NCBI GenBank assembly: GCA_046483565.1
Contig: JAWOCZ010000144.1
Coordinates: forward strand, 1 to 26,176
Length of the DNA stretch: 26,176 nt
Origin: T1Sed10-7 sp046483565
Lineage (GTDB): Bacteria; Actinomycetota; Nitriliruptoria; Nitriliruptorales; Nitriliruptoraceae
Reading direction: 5' to 3'
Shown: positions 1 to 7,407 of the stretch, in pieces
Position numbering within the stretch: the stretch's first letter is position 1
How the letters are laid out: each line of letters starts with the position of its first letter
Notes under the pieces: generated by a model
Seen by the model: only the letters and a program-made list of their open reading frames with translations
What the model was told of the DNA's origin: nothing
The model's database searches: none
Position numbers and translations under genes: made by a program

Positions 1-207
1 GCGGCCCGCGGGACGCTGGGGCAGCCAGCCGGCCAGACCTGACCGGCACACCTCCCCGCACCCGCCACCCGCGCGGCCCGCGAGACGCTGGGGCAGCCAG
101 CCGGCCAGACCTGACCGGCACACCTCCCCGCACCCGCCACCCACGCGGCCCGCGAAACGCTGGGGCAGCCAGCCGGCCAGACCTGACCGGCACACCTGCC
201 CGCACCA
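1..207. repeat. 72-bp tandem repeat, about 2.9 copies
   Basis: Three copies start at 1, 73 and 145 with an exact period of 72 bp. They differ at only a few bases (for example ggg/gag/gaa at unit positions 10-12), and the third decays after about 62 bp. The array touches the window edge and may continue to the left. The plus-strand frames contain in-frame stops, so a coding repeat is not supported. A shorter related segment (ggggcagccgg) recurs at 233-243 in the adjacent hairpin. Confidence 0.9.
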
Positions 208-216
208 CCGCCGAAG

Positions 217-242
217 CGGCTCCCCGCACACCGGGGCAGCCG
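217..242 (-). terminator. Hairpin just 3' of pilT
   Basis: CGGCTCCCCG (217-226) pairs with CGGGG-c-AGCCG (232-242) around a CACAC loop, leaving a single bulged C. It lies 8 bp beyond the stop codon of the minus-strand pilT gene, as expected for an intrinsic terminator. There is no U-tract, which is common in high-GC actinobacteria, so termination is inferred from position and stem strength. Confidence 0.5.
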
Positions 243-249
243 GCCGGGC

Positions 250-1332
250 TCAGGAAGCCGCGAGACCAGCGCCACGCAGCGCCACGCGGAAGTCGTGAGG
301 GTTCGACGCGTTCGCCAGCGCATCCCGCAGTGACACCTCGCCGCTCTCGTACAGCGCCAGCAGGTGCTGGTCGAAGGTCTGCATGCCGTAGTAGCCGCCC
401 TCGGCGATGGCGTCGTCGATCATCGGCAACTGCGCCGGATCGATGATGAACTCGAAGGTCCGGGTGGTCATCACCAGCACCTCGACGACGGCGAGACGCC
501 CCTGGCCCGTCGCACGCGGCGCGAGCCGCTGGCACACGATCCCCTTGAGCGAGTTGGCCAGGCTGATCCGGGCCTGGCCCTGGCTCTCCTTGGGGTACAT
601 GTCCACGATGCGGTTGATGGTCTCGCGAGCGTCGGTCGTGTGCAGCGTGGAGATCACGAGGTGCCCGGTCTCAGCGGCCTGGAGGGCGGCCTCGACCGTC
701 TCGAGGTCGCGCATCTCGCCGATGAAGATGACGTCGGGGTCCTGACGGGAGACGGCCTTGAGCCCGCTGGCGAAGCCCGCCGTGTCCACCCCGATCTCAC
801 GTTGGTCGATGATCGCGTTGTCATCGCGATGGAGCACCTCGATCGGGTCCTCCAGCGTGACGATGTGGCAGCGGCGCGTCGCGTTGACGTGGCTGATCAT
901 GGCCGCGGTGGTGGTCGTCTTCCCCGAGCCGGTCGGCCCGGTCACCAGCACCAGGCCGCGCTGTTCCTCGGCCAGCTTGCGCACGGCGGGCGGCAGACCC
1001 AGCGATTCGAACGACTGGCTGCCGGGGAGGACCCGCCGACAGACGATGCCCACCGACCCGCGCTGCCGGAAGGCGTTGACCCGGAACCGGCCGATGCCGT
1101 CGATCGAGTGGGCGAAATCCACCTCGTTGGCGTGCTCGAAGGCCTGGAGCAGACGGTCGTCCATCATCCCATGAGCGAGCTGCTCGGTGTCCACGTGGGA
1201 GATCGGCGGCAGCGTGGTGACCGGCTTGAGGTCACCATCGATCCGTACGTACGCAGGTCCCCCCGCCTTCAGGTGCAGGTCCGATCCACCTGACTCCACC
1301 AGGACCTGCAGGTACTCGTCGACCTTCAGCAC
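250..1332 (-). CDS. pilT: PilT-like type IV pilus retraction ATPase
   Basis: 360-aa secretion/twitching-family hexameric ATPase, expected to act at the cytoplasmic base of a type IV pilus in pilus disassembly. Visible motifs: Walker A GPTGSGKTT (132-140), Asp box HIVTLEDPIE (156-165), Walker B DVIFIGEMRD (200-209) and His box GHLVISTLHT (223-232). The C-terminus has the GMQTFDQHL and DAL..A.NP segments typical of PilT/PilU. The usual AIRNLIRE motif reads MIDDAIAE. The GTG at 1332 is chosen because it begins the conserved N-terminus (LKVDEYLQ..GGSDLHLK) and has AGGAG 10 nt upstream; the open frame continues upstream through unrelated sequence overlapping dtd. It lies 94 bp downstream of dtd on the same strand, possibly cotranscribed. 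No other pilus gene is in the window, so PilT versus PilU or another retraction-like paralogue is not settled. Confidence 0.88.
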   Translation of the reverse strand: MLKVDEYLQVLVESGGSDLHLKAGGPAYVRIDGDLKPVTTLPPISHVDTEQLAHGMMDDRLLQAFEHANEVDFAHSIDGIGRFRVNAFRQRGSVGIVCRRVLPGSQSFESLGLPPAVRKLAEEQRGLVLVTGPTGSGKTTTTAAMISHVNATRRCHIVTLEDPIEVLHRDDNAIIDQREIGVDTAGFASGLKAVSRQDPDVIFIGEMRDLETVEAALQAAETGHLVISTLHTTDARETINRIVDMYPKESQGQARISLANSLKGIVCQRLAPRATGQGRLAVVEVLVMTTRTFEFIIDPAQLPMIDDAIAEGGYYGMQTFDQHLLALYESGEVSLRDALANASNPHDFRVALRGAGLAAS

Positions 1333-1426
1333 GATCCTCGGACTCCTGTGTCGGGCGACGCCGTCCGCGCCGCCACCTCGTTCCGGGTCATCGACCGAGG
1401 CCTTGGACACCTTGAGGGCGGGCCCC

Positions 1427-1882
1427 TCAGACCTCGAGGAGGAGGGTGACCGGGCCGTCGTTGACCAGACTGACCTCCATGTGGGTGCGGAACCGACCCG
1501 TGGCGACCGGCGCACCGAGCGATCGGAGCCGGGCGACGAGGTGGTCGAGCAACGGTTCGGCGACCTCGGGGCCCGCCGCCGCCACGAAGGAGGGTCGGCG
1601 GCCCTTCTGCGTGTCGCCGTACAGCGTGAACTGGCTCACCACCAACACGCTCCCACCGGTCTGCTCACAGCTGAGCTGCAGCCCGCCGGAGGCGTCGGGG
1701 AAGACGCGCAACCGGTACAGCTTGCCAGCGAGCTTGTCGGCCTGGGCCGGCCCGTCGGTGTGGGTCACCCCGACCAGCGCGACGAGGCCGGGGCCGATGC
1801 GTCCCGTCTCCACGGGCTCGCTGTCCGGTGACTGACGGCTGTGGACGGCCGCCGAGCTGACACGCTGCACCAGAGCTCGCAT
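1427..1882 (-). CDS. dtd: D-aminoacyl-tRNA deacylase
   Basis: 151-aa Dtd family enzyme, the usual length. It hydrolyses D-amino acids (and glycine) mischarged on tRNA, acting in the cytoplasm as chiral proofreading. Visible landmarks are the N-terminal MRALVQRVSSA, the SQFTLYGD motif (active-site SQFTL) and the C-terminal NDGPVTLLLEV (NxxPVT) motif. The ATG at 1882 has an AGGAG 6 nt upstream, and the MRALVQRV start is the family N-terminus; the in-frame extension to 1969 is compositionally unlike the family. It is divergent from the Nudix gene at 2016 and followed by pilT on the same strand. Confidence 0.95.
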   Translation of the reverse strand: MRALVQRVSSAAVHSRQSPDSEPVETGRIGPGLVALVGVTHTDGPAQADKLAGKLYRLRVFPDASGGLQLSCEQTGGSVLVVSQFTLYGDTQKGRRPSFVAAAGPEVAEPLLDHLVARLRSLGAPVATGRFRTHMEVSLVNDGPVTLLLEV

Positions 1883-1971
1883 ACCCGCTCCTGTTCTCAC
1901 CGCACTGCACGGGACCACCCGACGACCACGGGGCGCGGCGGTGCTCCGCTCCGCCGCGCCCCGCCCCACTC

Positions 1972-1977
1972 AGGCTA
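1972..1977 (-). promoter_or_regulatory. Candidate -10 element for dtd
   Basis: The minus strand reads TAGCCT here, matching the actinobacterial TAnnnT -10 pattern. It is about 90 bp upstream of the dtd start, and a divergent -10 for the Nudix gene lies 26 bp away. No convincing -35 is seen. Confidence 0.35.
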
Positions 1978-2003
1978 GGTCTCGCGCCGTGAGGGTCGCT
2001 CGC

Positions 2004-2009
2004 TACCCT
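2004..2009 (+). promoter_or_regulatory. -10 element, leaderless Nudix transcript
   Basis: TACCCT followed by exactly 6 nt and then the ATG at 2016, with no Shine-Dalgarno between. This places the likely transcription start at or next to the start codon. The same TAnnCT-N6-ATG layout occurs at 9100-9105 and 21302-21307 on the minus strand. Confidence 0.5.
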
Positions 2010-2015
2010 CGGTGC

Positions 2016-2504
2016 ATGGCTAGGTACCCGACCAGACGTGCCACCTCCGCTGGTGGTGTGGTCTGTGACGACCGGCCGGATGGGCGTCGATGGGTCCTGT
2101 TGATCGCCCGACGCAACGCTGCGGGCAAGCCCCAGTGGACGCTGCCGAAGGGTGGCATCGAGGAGGGCGAGACCGACGGCGAGGCCGCCGTCCGTGAGGT
2201 CCGCGAGGAGACGGGGTACGGCGCCGCCATCCAGGAACTGCTGGGCACGATCGAGTACTGGTTCGTGTGGCGACCGGACCAGGTCCGCTACCACAAGTTC
2301 GTCCACTACTACTTCATGTGGTGGGACGGGCAGGAGCCAGGTCCCCGCGACGACGAAGCGGAGCACGTGGAGTGGGTGCCCCTCGAGGTGGCGTTGGTGC
2401 GGCTGGCTCACCGCAACGAGCGCAAGCTCGTCGAGAAGGCGCGCCACACGGTGCCGACGCACCCACAGCCACCGCGGCACGCCGCGGCCGCGATCGACGG
2501 GTGA
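2016..2504 (+). CDS. Nudix hydrolase (MutT4-like)
   Basis: 162-aa Nudix-fold pyrophosphohydrolase. The complete Nudix box GX5EX7REUXEEXGU spans residues 46-68 (G46, E52, R60, E61, E64, E65, G67), so it should be active on a nucleoside diphosphate-X substrate; the substrate is unknown. In mycobacteria the gene at this position is mutT4. The ATG at 2016 is preferred over the ATG at 1941 because the upstream stretch is Arg/Pro-rich non-family sequence and a TACCCT -10 lies 6 nt before 2016. Its stop overlaps the GTG start of the next gene (GTGA), indicating translational coupling in one operon. Confidence 0.9.
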   Translation: MARYPTRRATSAGGVVCDDRPDGRRWVLLIARRNAAGKPQWTLPKGGIEEGETDGEAAVREVREETGYGAAIQELLGTIEYWFVWRPDQVRYHKFVHYYFMWWDGQEPGPRDDEAEHVEWVPLEVALVRLAHRNERKLVEKARHTVPTHPQPPRHAAAAIDG

Positions 2505-4717
2505 GGCCCCCGCGCGGCCACGGTCGCGCCCGGTCCGTGGGGTCCACGCTCATGGTGGCGGTGGCCGTCACGCTGATCGTGTTCGTCAGCACAGCGCCGG
2601 TCGCCGCCCAGAACACCGTCCCGGCGCCGAGCGTCGACCTGACCCTCACCGGCCTGACCGGGGTCCTCGGACCCGGCAGCGTCCAGTTGCCCGAGGACCC
2701 CAGTGACCTCCCCCCCTACCCGGAAGAGCTGGAGGCGCGGGTCCTGGTCGCCAACGACGGTGAGGCCGCGCTGACCGCAGCCCGACTCGTGGTCGAGGTC
2801 CATCCCCCGGTGCGCACCCGGGGAGTGCTCGCCACCGCGCTCAACGGCGATCTCCGCGGCCCGGCCCTGCACGTCCACAGCCAACCGCTGACCTCGGGTA
2901 GCCCCATGGAGCCCGGCGATGTCGTCGGATTGACCGATCGCTTCCTCCAGGAGGAGATCGACTGGGCAGATGGCATCGGTGGCGTCCACCCCGTCCGGAT
3001 CGCCGTCACGCTGGGAACGGTGGTCCTCGACGAGGTGGTCACCGCCGTGGTGTGGCTGAACGAGGAGCCCTCGACCCCGCTGCTCACCACCCTCGTCTGG
3101 CCGCTCGACACGCCCCCCTGGAGAGGCCCCGACGGAAGCTATCCGATCGCCGTCGACCGCCAGACCCATCCGGGCGCGCGGCTGGACCGCCTGATCGGGG
3201 CCGTAGAGCGCGCTCCCAGCCAGGTCCCGGTGGTCCTGGCCCCGGCAGCGCACCTGCTGGAGGACCTCAGCGATCGTTCCGACGGGTACGTGAGCCAGGT
3301 CCGCACCGAGGCCGGCAACCGGGAACCCCGCAGGATCGGACCGACGGACCCCGGCGCCGTCGAAGCGACGTCCCTGCTGCGTCGTCTGCGTGAGACGGCC
3401 GCGGTGGCTCCCATCGCACCGGTCAGCTCGAGCTACGCCAACGCCGATCTGGCGGCGCTGCTCGCCGGCGACGACGTGCACGAGGAGCTCGCTGCCATCG
3501 CGGCCGCGGACGGCCGCCGTCGCCTGCAACTCCAACTGGGCGTGGCCGTGGACGGGGCGACGCACCTGGTGGGTGGGGCCATCGATGAGGACGTCCTCGA
3601 CGTCCTGCCGGGCGAGACCCTGTTGCTGCCGGCGAGCACGGCAGAGCTCCCGGCGTTGGGGACGGATCCGGAGCTCGGCCCACCGGTCCGGACGATGCGT
3701 GCCCCCTCCGGACGACTGCTGACCGCGTTGATCGGTGACCCCTACCTCGCGGCCGCCCTCGAGCGTTCGACGGATGCGGCAGATGCCGTCGCAGCGGGTC
3801 AGCGGATCCTGGCCGAGACGGCGATGGCCCACCTGACCGCACCGGGCTCCGGTGCGCGGGGGCTGGTCCTGCTCCCCGAGCGGACCTGGGATCCGCCCGG
3901 CGCCGTGGCCGAGGAGGTGCTCCTCGCCCTGGAAGGCGCTCCCTGGCTGCGGTTCGTGTCCCCGACGATCCTGGCGACCGAGGCCCGTCGCGGGCCCACC
4001 GGTCTGGGGTTGACCCCGCCGGCCGCTACTGCGCTGAGCCCCGAGCTCGGGCCGCCGCTGAGCACGACATGGACGGGCCTGGAGGCAGCCGTCGACGCGT
4101 CGCCGGCGGGCACCACCCGGCTGGAGGATCGACCGATCGACCACCTGCGCACCGACCTCCTGCGGGCGACCTCGCGTTGGTTCCAGGGACCCGGCGAGGC
4201 GACCGCCACCGCGCTGGTGCAGGACGTCCGCCAGGTGGTCGACACGACCTTCGGCGACATCGAGATCACGGCACCGACCGTGACCCTGACCTCCGACACC
4301 GGCCAGGTCCCGGTGACGCTCGAGCGAGACCGGGGCGGACCGCTGCGGGTGACGGTCGCGCTGGAGTCGCAGGGACGGCTGCAGTGGCCGGAGGGTCGTA
4401 CCTCCGAGGTGATCGAGTTGGCGGAGGAAGGGAGCCACACGGTGTCCTTCGCGACCCAGGCCCTGTCGACCGGCACCTTCCCGGTCACCGTGGTCGTGAC
4501 GGATCCGACCGGGAGCAGGGAGCTGGTACGGACGTCGTTGTCGGTGCGTTCGACCGCGATCTCACGGCCGGCACTGACCGCGACGGCCGTGCTGGTGGGG
4601 GTTCTGCTCCTGGTCGGATCGTTGCGCCGGGGATCCAAGCGCCCACGTCTGGAGGTCGTGCGCGATACTGCGTCGACGACCTCGGCGGACGAGGGCCCGG
4701 CGGGAGGATCCTCATGA
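2501..4717 (+). CDS. DUF6049-like secreted/membrane protein (Rv3909 position)
   Basis: 738-aa protein, function unknown, at the position of mycobacterial Rv3909 (DUF6049). It has an Arg-rich n-region, a hydrophobic core at about 17-31 and an Ala-Pro-Val-Ala-Ala cleavage site near residue 36, so export is likely. A large extracytoplasmic part follows, and one helix at about 691-708 (ALTATAVLVGVLLLVG) anchors it before a basic cytoplasmic tail. Family-like segments include WPLDTPPWRGPDG and SSSYANADLAALLAGD. The GTG at 2501 gives a proper signal peptide and overlaps the Nudix stop. The open frame upstream to 2267 is a shadow of the Nudix gene. The stop overlaps the next start (ATGA). Next to murJ in mycobacteria, so a cell-envelope role is inferred. 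Confidence 0.8.
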   Translation: MRPPRGHGRARSVGSTLMVAVAVTLIVFVSTAPVAAQNTVPAPSVDLTLTGLTGVLGPGSVQLPEDPSDLPPYPEELEARVLVANDGEAALTAARLVVEVHPPVRTRGVLATALNGDLRGPALHVHSQPLTSGSPMEPGDVVGLTDRFLQEEIDWADGIGGVHPVRIAVTLGTVVLDEVVTAVVWLNEEPSTPLLTTLVWPLDTPPWRGPDGSYPIAVDRQTHPGARLDRLIGAVERAPSQVPVVLAPAAHLLEDLSDRSDGYVSQVRTEAGNREPRRIGPTDPGAVEATSLLRRLRETAAVAPIAPVSSSYANADLAALLAGDDVHEELAAIAAADGRRRLQLQLGVAVDGATHLVGGAIDEDVLDVLPGETLLLPASTAELPALGTDPELGPPVRTMRAPSGRLLTALIGDPYLAAALERSTDAADAVAAGQRILAETAMAHLTAPGSGARGLVLLPERTWDPPGAVAEEVLLALEGAPWLRFVSPTILATEARRGPTGLGLTPPAATALSPELGPPLSTTWTGLEAAVDASPAGTTRLEDRPIDHLRTDLLRATSRWFQGPGEATATALVQDVRQVVDTTFGDIEITAPTVTLTSDTGQVPVTLERDRGGPLRVTVALESQGRLQWPEGRTSEVIELAEEGSHTVSFATQALSTGTFPVTVVVTDPTGSRELVRTSLSVRSTAISRPALTATAVLVGVLLLVGSLRRGSKRPRLEVVRDTASTTSADEGPAGGSS

Positions 4718-5097
4718 GCGCCCAGCATGATCAGGACGGTGGCATCGTCACCGGTTGGCTCCTGCGCCTGGTGGCCACGATGGCGGTGCTGGCCCTGGTG
4801 GTGTTCGAGATCGGTGCCCTCGTGGTGGCCTCCGTGGACGCGGACAGCGCCGCTGGCGAGATCGCACGTGCCGCCACGGTTGCCTACCGTTCGAGTGGCT
4901 CGCTGACGGAGGCGCAGTCATCGGGGCAGGTGGTCGCTGACGAGCGTGCCGTGGAGCTGATCAGCCTGGACGAGGACGGAGGGGGGTTGGTGGTCGTGGT
5001 CGAGCGGACCGCAGGGACGTTGCTGCTGCACCGCTTCGGGGTCACCGAGGAGCTGACCCGGCGCACCGCCACGCGGCGCGTCGAGATCGAGACGTAG
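4714..5097 (+). CDS. Unknown single-pass membrane protein
   Basis: 127 aa, family not recognised. A short charged N-terminus precedes one strong membrane helix (about 14-40) with Glu32 buried near its middle. A roughly 85-residue extracytoplasmic part follows, with alternating hydrophobic strands (GLVVVVERTAGTLLLHRFG). This layout resembles small pseudopilin or TadE-like proteins, but no diagnostic motif is seen. The start is well supported: ATG 4714 overlaps the DUF6049 stop (ATGA) and has GGAGG 6 nt upstream. The kinase gene begins 3 nt after its stop. It occupies, with the kinase, the place of murJ in the mycobacterial locus, yet has none of MurJ's 14 helices. Confidence 0.75.
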   Translation: MSAQHDQDGGIVTGWLLRLVATMAVLALVVFEIGALVVASVDADSAAGEIARAATVAYRSSGSLTEAQSSGQVVADERAVELISLDEDGGGLVVVVERTAGTLLLHRFGVTEELTRRTATRRVEIET

Positions 5098-5100
5098 CCG

Positions 5101-6726
5101 GTGGACGAGGCCGCAGACAACGCCGTGGGCGGCGACGACCCCACCTTGACGGGGGCATCGTCGTTCGACGCCGAGATCGCCCGTGGGACGCCCATGGGAC
5201 CGAGAGCCTGGCCCGACCGCTCCCACCTCGCCGGCCGGTACGCCCTGGAGGCACCGATCGCCTCCGGTGGCGCCGCCATCGTCTGGCGGGCCTTCGACGA
5301 GAACCTCTCGCGCACGGTCGCGATCAAGCTGCTCCACCCCCATCACGCCAACGATCCCACCGTCGTCGAGCGGTTCGAACGCGAGTCCCGGTCGGCCGCC
5401 CAGCTCAACCATCCCAACGCGGTGCGCATCTACGACACCGGCCGGGAGGACGACCTGGTCTACCTCGTCATGGAGCACGTGGACGGTCCGAGCCTTCGGG
5501 AGGTCCTCAGGACCCAGGGGGAGCTCGACCCCGTGGTCGTTGCCGCGGTCGGGGAGCAGGTCGCCTCCGCGCTCGGTGAGGCCCACGAGCACGGTCTGGT
5601 CCACCGGGACGTCAAGCCCGCCAACATCCTGATCGCGTCCGACGGCACGGTGAAGGTCACCGACTTCGGGATCGCCAAGGCCCTGTCGTCGACCGACGCC
5701 ACGCTGACCACGCCCGGCACGGTGGTGGGGACCGCGGCCTACGTCGCCCCGGAGCAGCTGGAGGACCGCGACGTCGACGCCCGGGCGGACATCTACGCCC
5801 TCGGTGTCGTCCTGCACGAGTGCGTGACCGGCCGCCCGGCCTTCAGCGGTGACACCCCCACCGCGACGGCAGCGATGCGACTCACCCACGAGCTGCTGCC
5901 ACCTCGCCAGCTCCGCGCCGACGTGCCGCGAGCGCTCGACGACGTCATCGTGCGCTCGACACGGCGCGAACAGATCGACCGCTACCCCGACGGTGACGCC
6001 ATGGCAGGGGCGCTGGCTCCGCTGGTGACCGCCAAGCCCAGCGAGCTCTCCGCCGCACTCGTGCAGATCGACGAACAGGACGGGTCCCAGTTGCCCACGT
6101 CGATGCGCGACGAACTGCCCTACTCGGCACCGATGCCGGCCACCCGTCGCGAGTACGCCCGCCGGCTGGCGGCCGCCGTGCTCGGCGGCATCGTCCTGAC
6201 GCTGGTCGCGGTGTTCGCCTACGAGGCCCTGCAGTCCGACGAGGGAACCAACTCGCCGACCGACGCGGTGGTGCACCCGGTGGAGGAGGTCGAGGTGGTC
6301 GATCCGACGGCCCCGGGGCGGGGTGACAACCAGGAGCTCGCCGACAACACCATCGACGGGGATCCGCAGACCACCTGGGTCACCGAGGCCTACGAGGACC
6401 CGGAGTTCGCGGGCCGCAGGGAGGGGATCGGACTGCTGTTCGACCTCGGCGAGGAACGTGATGTCCGCGGGGTCACCCTCGAGCTGGCCCGCGGCGGGTT
6501 GACGGTCGAGCTGTACGCCAGCGACACGCGACCCACGGAGGCGGCCGGTCCCGAGGCCTGGGGTGCACCGCGCGCCTCCCAGAACGACACCTTGAGCCAG
6601 CAGCCGTTCTCCTTCAACACCACGTCACAGCGGTACTGGCTGTTGTGGATCACCGGGTTGTCCGCCGGGGCCACCGACGCCTACACCGCCGAGGTCGCCG
6701 AGGTGCGCTTCCTCGGCCCCTCCTGA
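5101..6726 (+). CDS. Transmembrane Ser/Thr protein kinase with extracytoplasmic discoidin-like domain
   Basis: 541 aa. The N-terminal kinase domain (about 47-310) has all catalytic landmarks: glycine-rich loop SGGAAIV (55-61), Lys76 (VAIK), Glu95 of the C-helix, HRDVKPAN (168-175), DFG (188-190) and APE (216-218), with Thr-rich activation loop 201-211. It should therefore be an active Hanks-type kinase. A membrane helix lies at about 355-376. The exterior part (about 408-541) has an ADNTIDGDPQTTW segment and a beta-rich pattern like coagulation-factor-5/8 (discoidin) ligand domains. The same kinase-TM-ectodomain order forms the C-terminal half of mycobacterial Rv3910, where it is fused to MurJ and the kinase is dead. 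The GTG at 5101 follows the previous stop by 3 nt; no strong Shine-Dalgarno is visible, so translation is probably coupled. Confidence 0.9.
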   Translation: MDEAADNAVGGDDPTLTGASSFDAEIARGTPMGPRAWPDRSHLAGRYALEAPIASGGAAIVWRAFDENLSRTVAIKLLHPHHANDPTVVERFERESRSAAQLNHPNAVRIYDTGREDDLVYLVMEHVDGPSLREVLRTQGELDPVVVAAVGEQVASALGEAHEHGLVHRDVKPANILIASDGTVKVTDFGIAKALSSTDATLTTPGTVVGTAAYVAPEQLEDRDVDARADIYALGVVLHECVTGRPAFSGDTPTATAAMRLTHELLPPRQLRADVPRALDDVIVRSTRREQIDRYPDGDAMAGALAPLVTAKPSELSAALVQIDEQDGSQLPTSMRDELPYSAPMPATRREYARRLAAAVLGGIVLTLVAVFAYEALQSDEGTNSPTDAVVHPVEEVEVVDPTAPGRGDNQELADNTIDGDPQTTWVTEAYEDPEFAGRREGIGLLFDLGEERDVRGVTLELARGGLTVELYASDTRPTEAAGPEAWGAPRASQNDTLSQQPFSFNTTSQRYWLLWITGLSAGATDAYTAEVAEVRFLGPS

Positions 6727-6731
6727 ACCGC

Positions 6732-7358
6732 ATGACCACGATCGCGTTCGAGGCGCAGCGTGACGAGGACGTCCTCGGCCACTTCGTCGACGAGCAGCTC
6801 CCCGCCCGGACCCGGGAGGCCGCCTTCCACGTGCTCGTGGATCGCTACCACCGTCGGATCTTCGCGATCTGCTTCCGGGTCCTGGGTTCCCGCGCCGACG
6901 CCGAGGACGCGACCCAGGAGACCTTCGTCAAGCTGGCCAGGGGCGCCGCGGGCTTCAGGGGCGACGCCCAGCTGTCGACCTGGCTCTACCGGGTCGCCCG
7001 CAACGTGTGCACCGACCACGTCCGGCACGATGCCCGGCGCCCTGCCACACCGGTGGCCGATCCCGGTGACCTCGACGTCGCCCTCTCGGAGCCGGACACC
7101 ACGGCCGGGACCGACGAACACCTCGCCGTCACGACGGCCCTCGACACCCTGGACCCGGTCTCCCGCCAGGCACTTCTGCTGGTCGCGATCGAGGGGCTGT
7201 CCTACGCCGAGGCCGCGGTCGTGCTCGACCTGCCCGTCGGCACGGTGAAGAGCCGGGTGTCCCGGGCACGGGTGCGGCTGGGCACGCTGCTCGAGCGGGC
7301 GGACAGCTCCGAAGGAACCGGTGCAACCCCACCCCCCGACCGCACGTCCCACCCCTGA
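6732..7358 (+). CDS. sigM: ECF RNA polymerase sigma factor, SigM position
   Basis: 208-aa extracytoplasmic-function sigma factor. Region 2 spans about 31-100 (HVLVDRYHRRIFAICFRVLG, then DAEDATQETFVKL and STWLYRVARNVCTDHVR). Region 4 spans about 135-188 with the helix-turn-helix LSYAEAAVVLDLPVGTVKSR. The start ATG 6732 is 5 nt after the kinase stop. The longer frame from 6645 runs over the kinase gene and is not family-like. The next gene is a membrane anti-sigma factor, the usual pairing. The gene holds the sigM position of the mycobacterial locus; the symbol is positional and its regulon is unknown. Residues 190-208 form a polar tail. Confidence 0.9.
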   Translation: MTTIAFEAQRDEDVLGHFVDEQLPARTREAAFHVLVDRYHRRIFAICFRVLGSRADAEDATQETFVKLARGAAGFRGDAQLSTWLYRVARNVCTDHVRHDARRPATPVADPGDLDVALSEPDTTAGTDEHLAVTTALDTLDPVSRQALLLVAIEGLSYAEAAVVLDLPVGTVKSRVSRARVRLGTLLERADSSEGTGATPPPDRTSHP

Positions 7359-7407
7359 CCGAACACCTCCCACCGACCTCGGGCGGAGCCGGGGACCAGG
7401 AGCACCG

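Noticed and set aside
1..207. CRISPR array
   Set aside because: The 72-bp units are head-to-tail without variable spacers.
364..1293. Long plus-strand open frame of 309 aa
   Set aside because: Lies antisense to pilT, has His/Arg/Leu-biased composition and no motifs; it is a high-GC shadow frame.
2408..4438. 676-aa minus-strand open frame
   Set aside because: Mirror frame of the DUF6049 gene, Gln/Arg/Gly-rich without domains; the plus frame has a signal peptide and operon junctions.
4714..5097. Remnant of murJ
   Set aside because: Only one membrane helix, normal start and stop with tight gene junctions, and no MurJ-like sequence; it looks like an intact separate gene.
4918..6276. 452-aa minus-strand frame opposite the kinase
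   Set aside because: The kinase frame has all catalytic motifs; the reverse frame is compositional noise.
6826..6836. Additional parS-like site within sigM
   Set aside because: Only one half matches (ttccacgtg); CACGTG cores are frequent in this GC-rich coding DNA.
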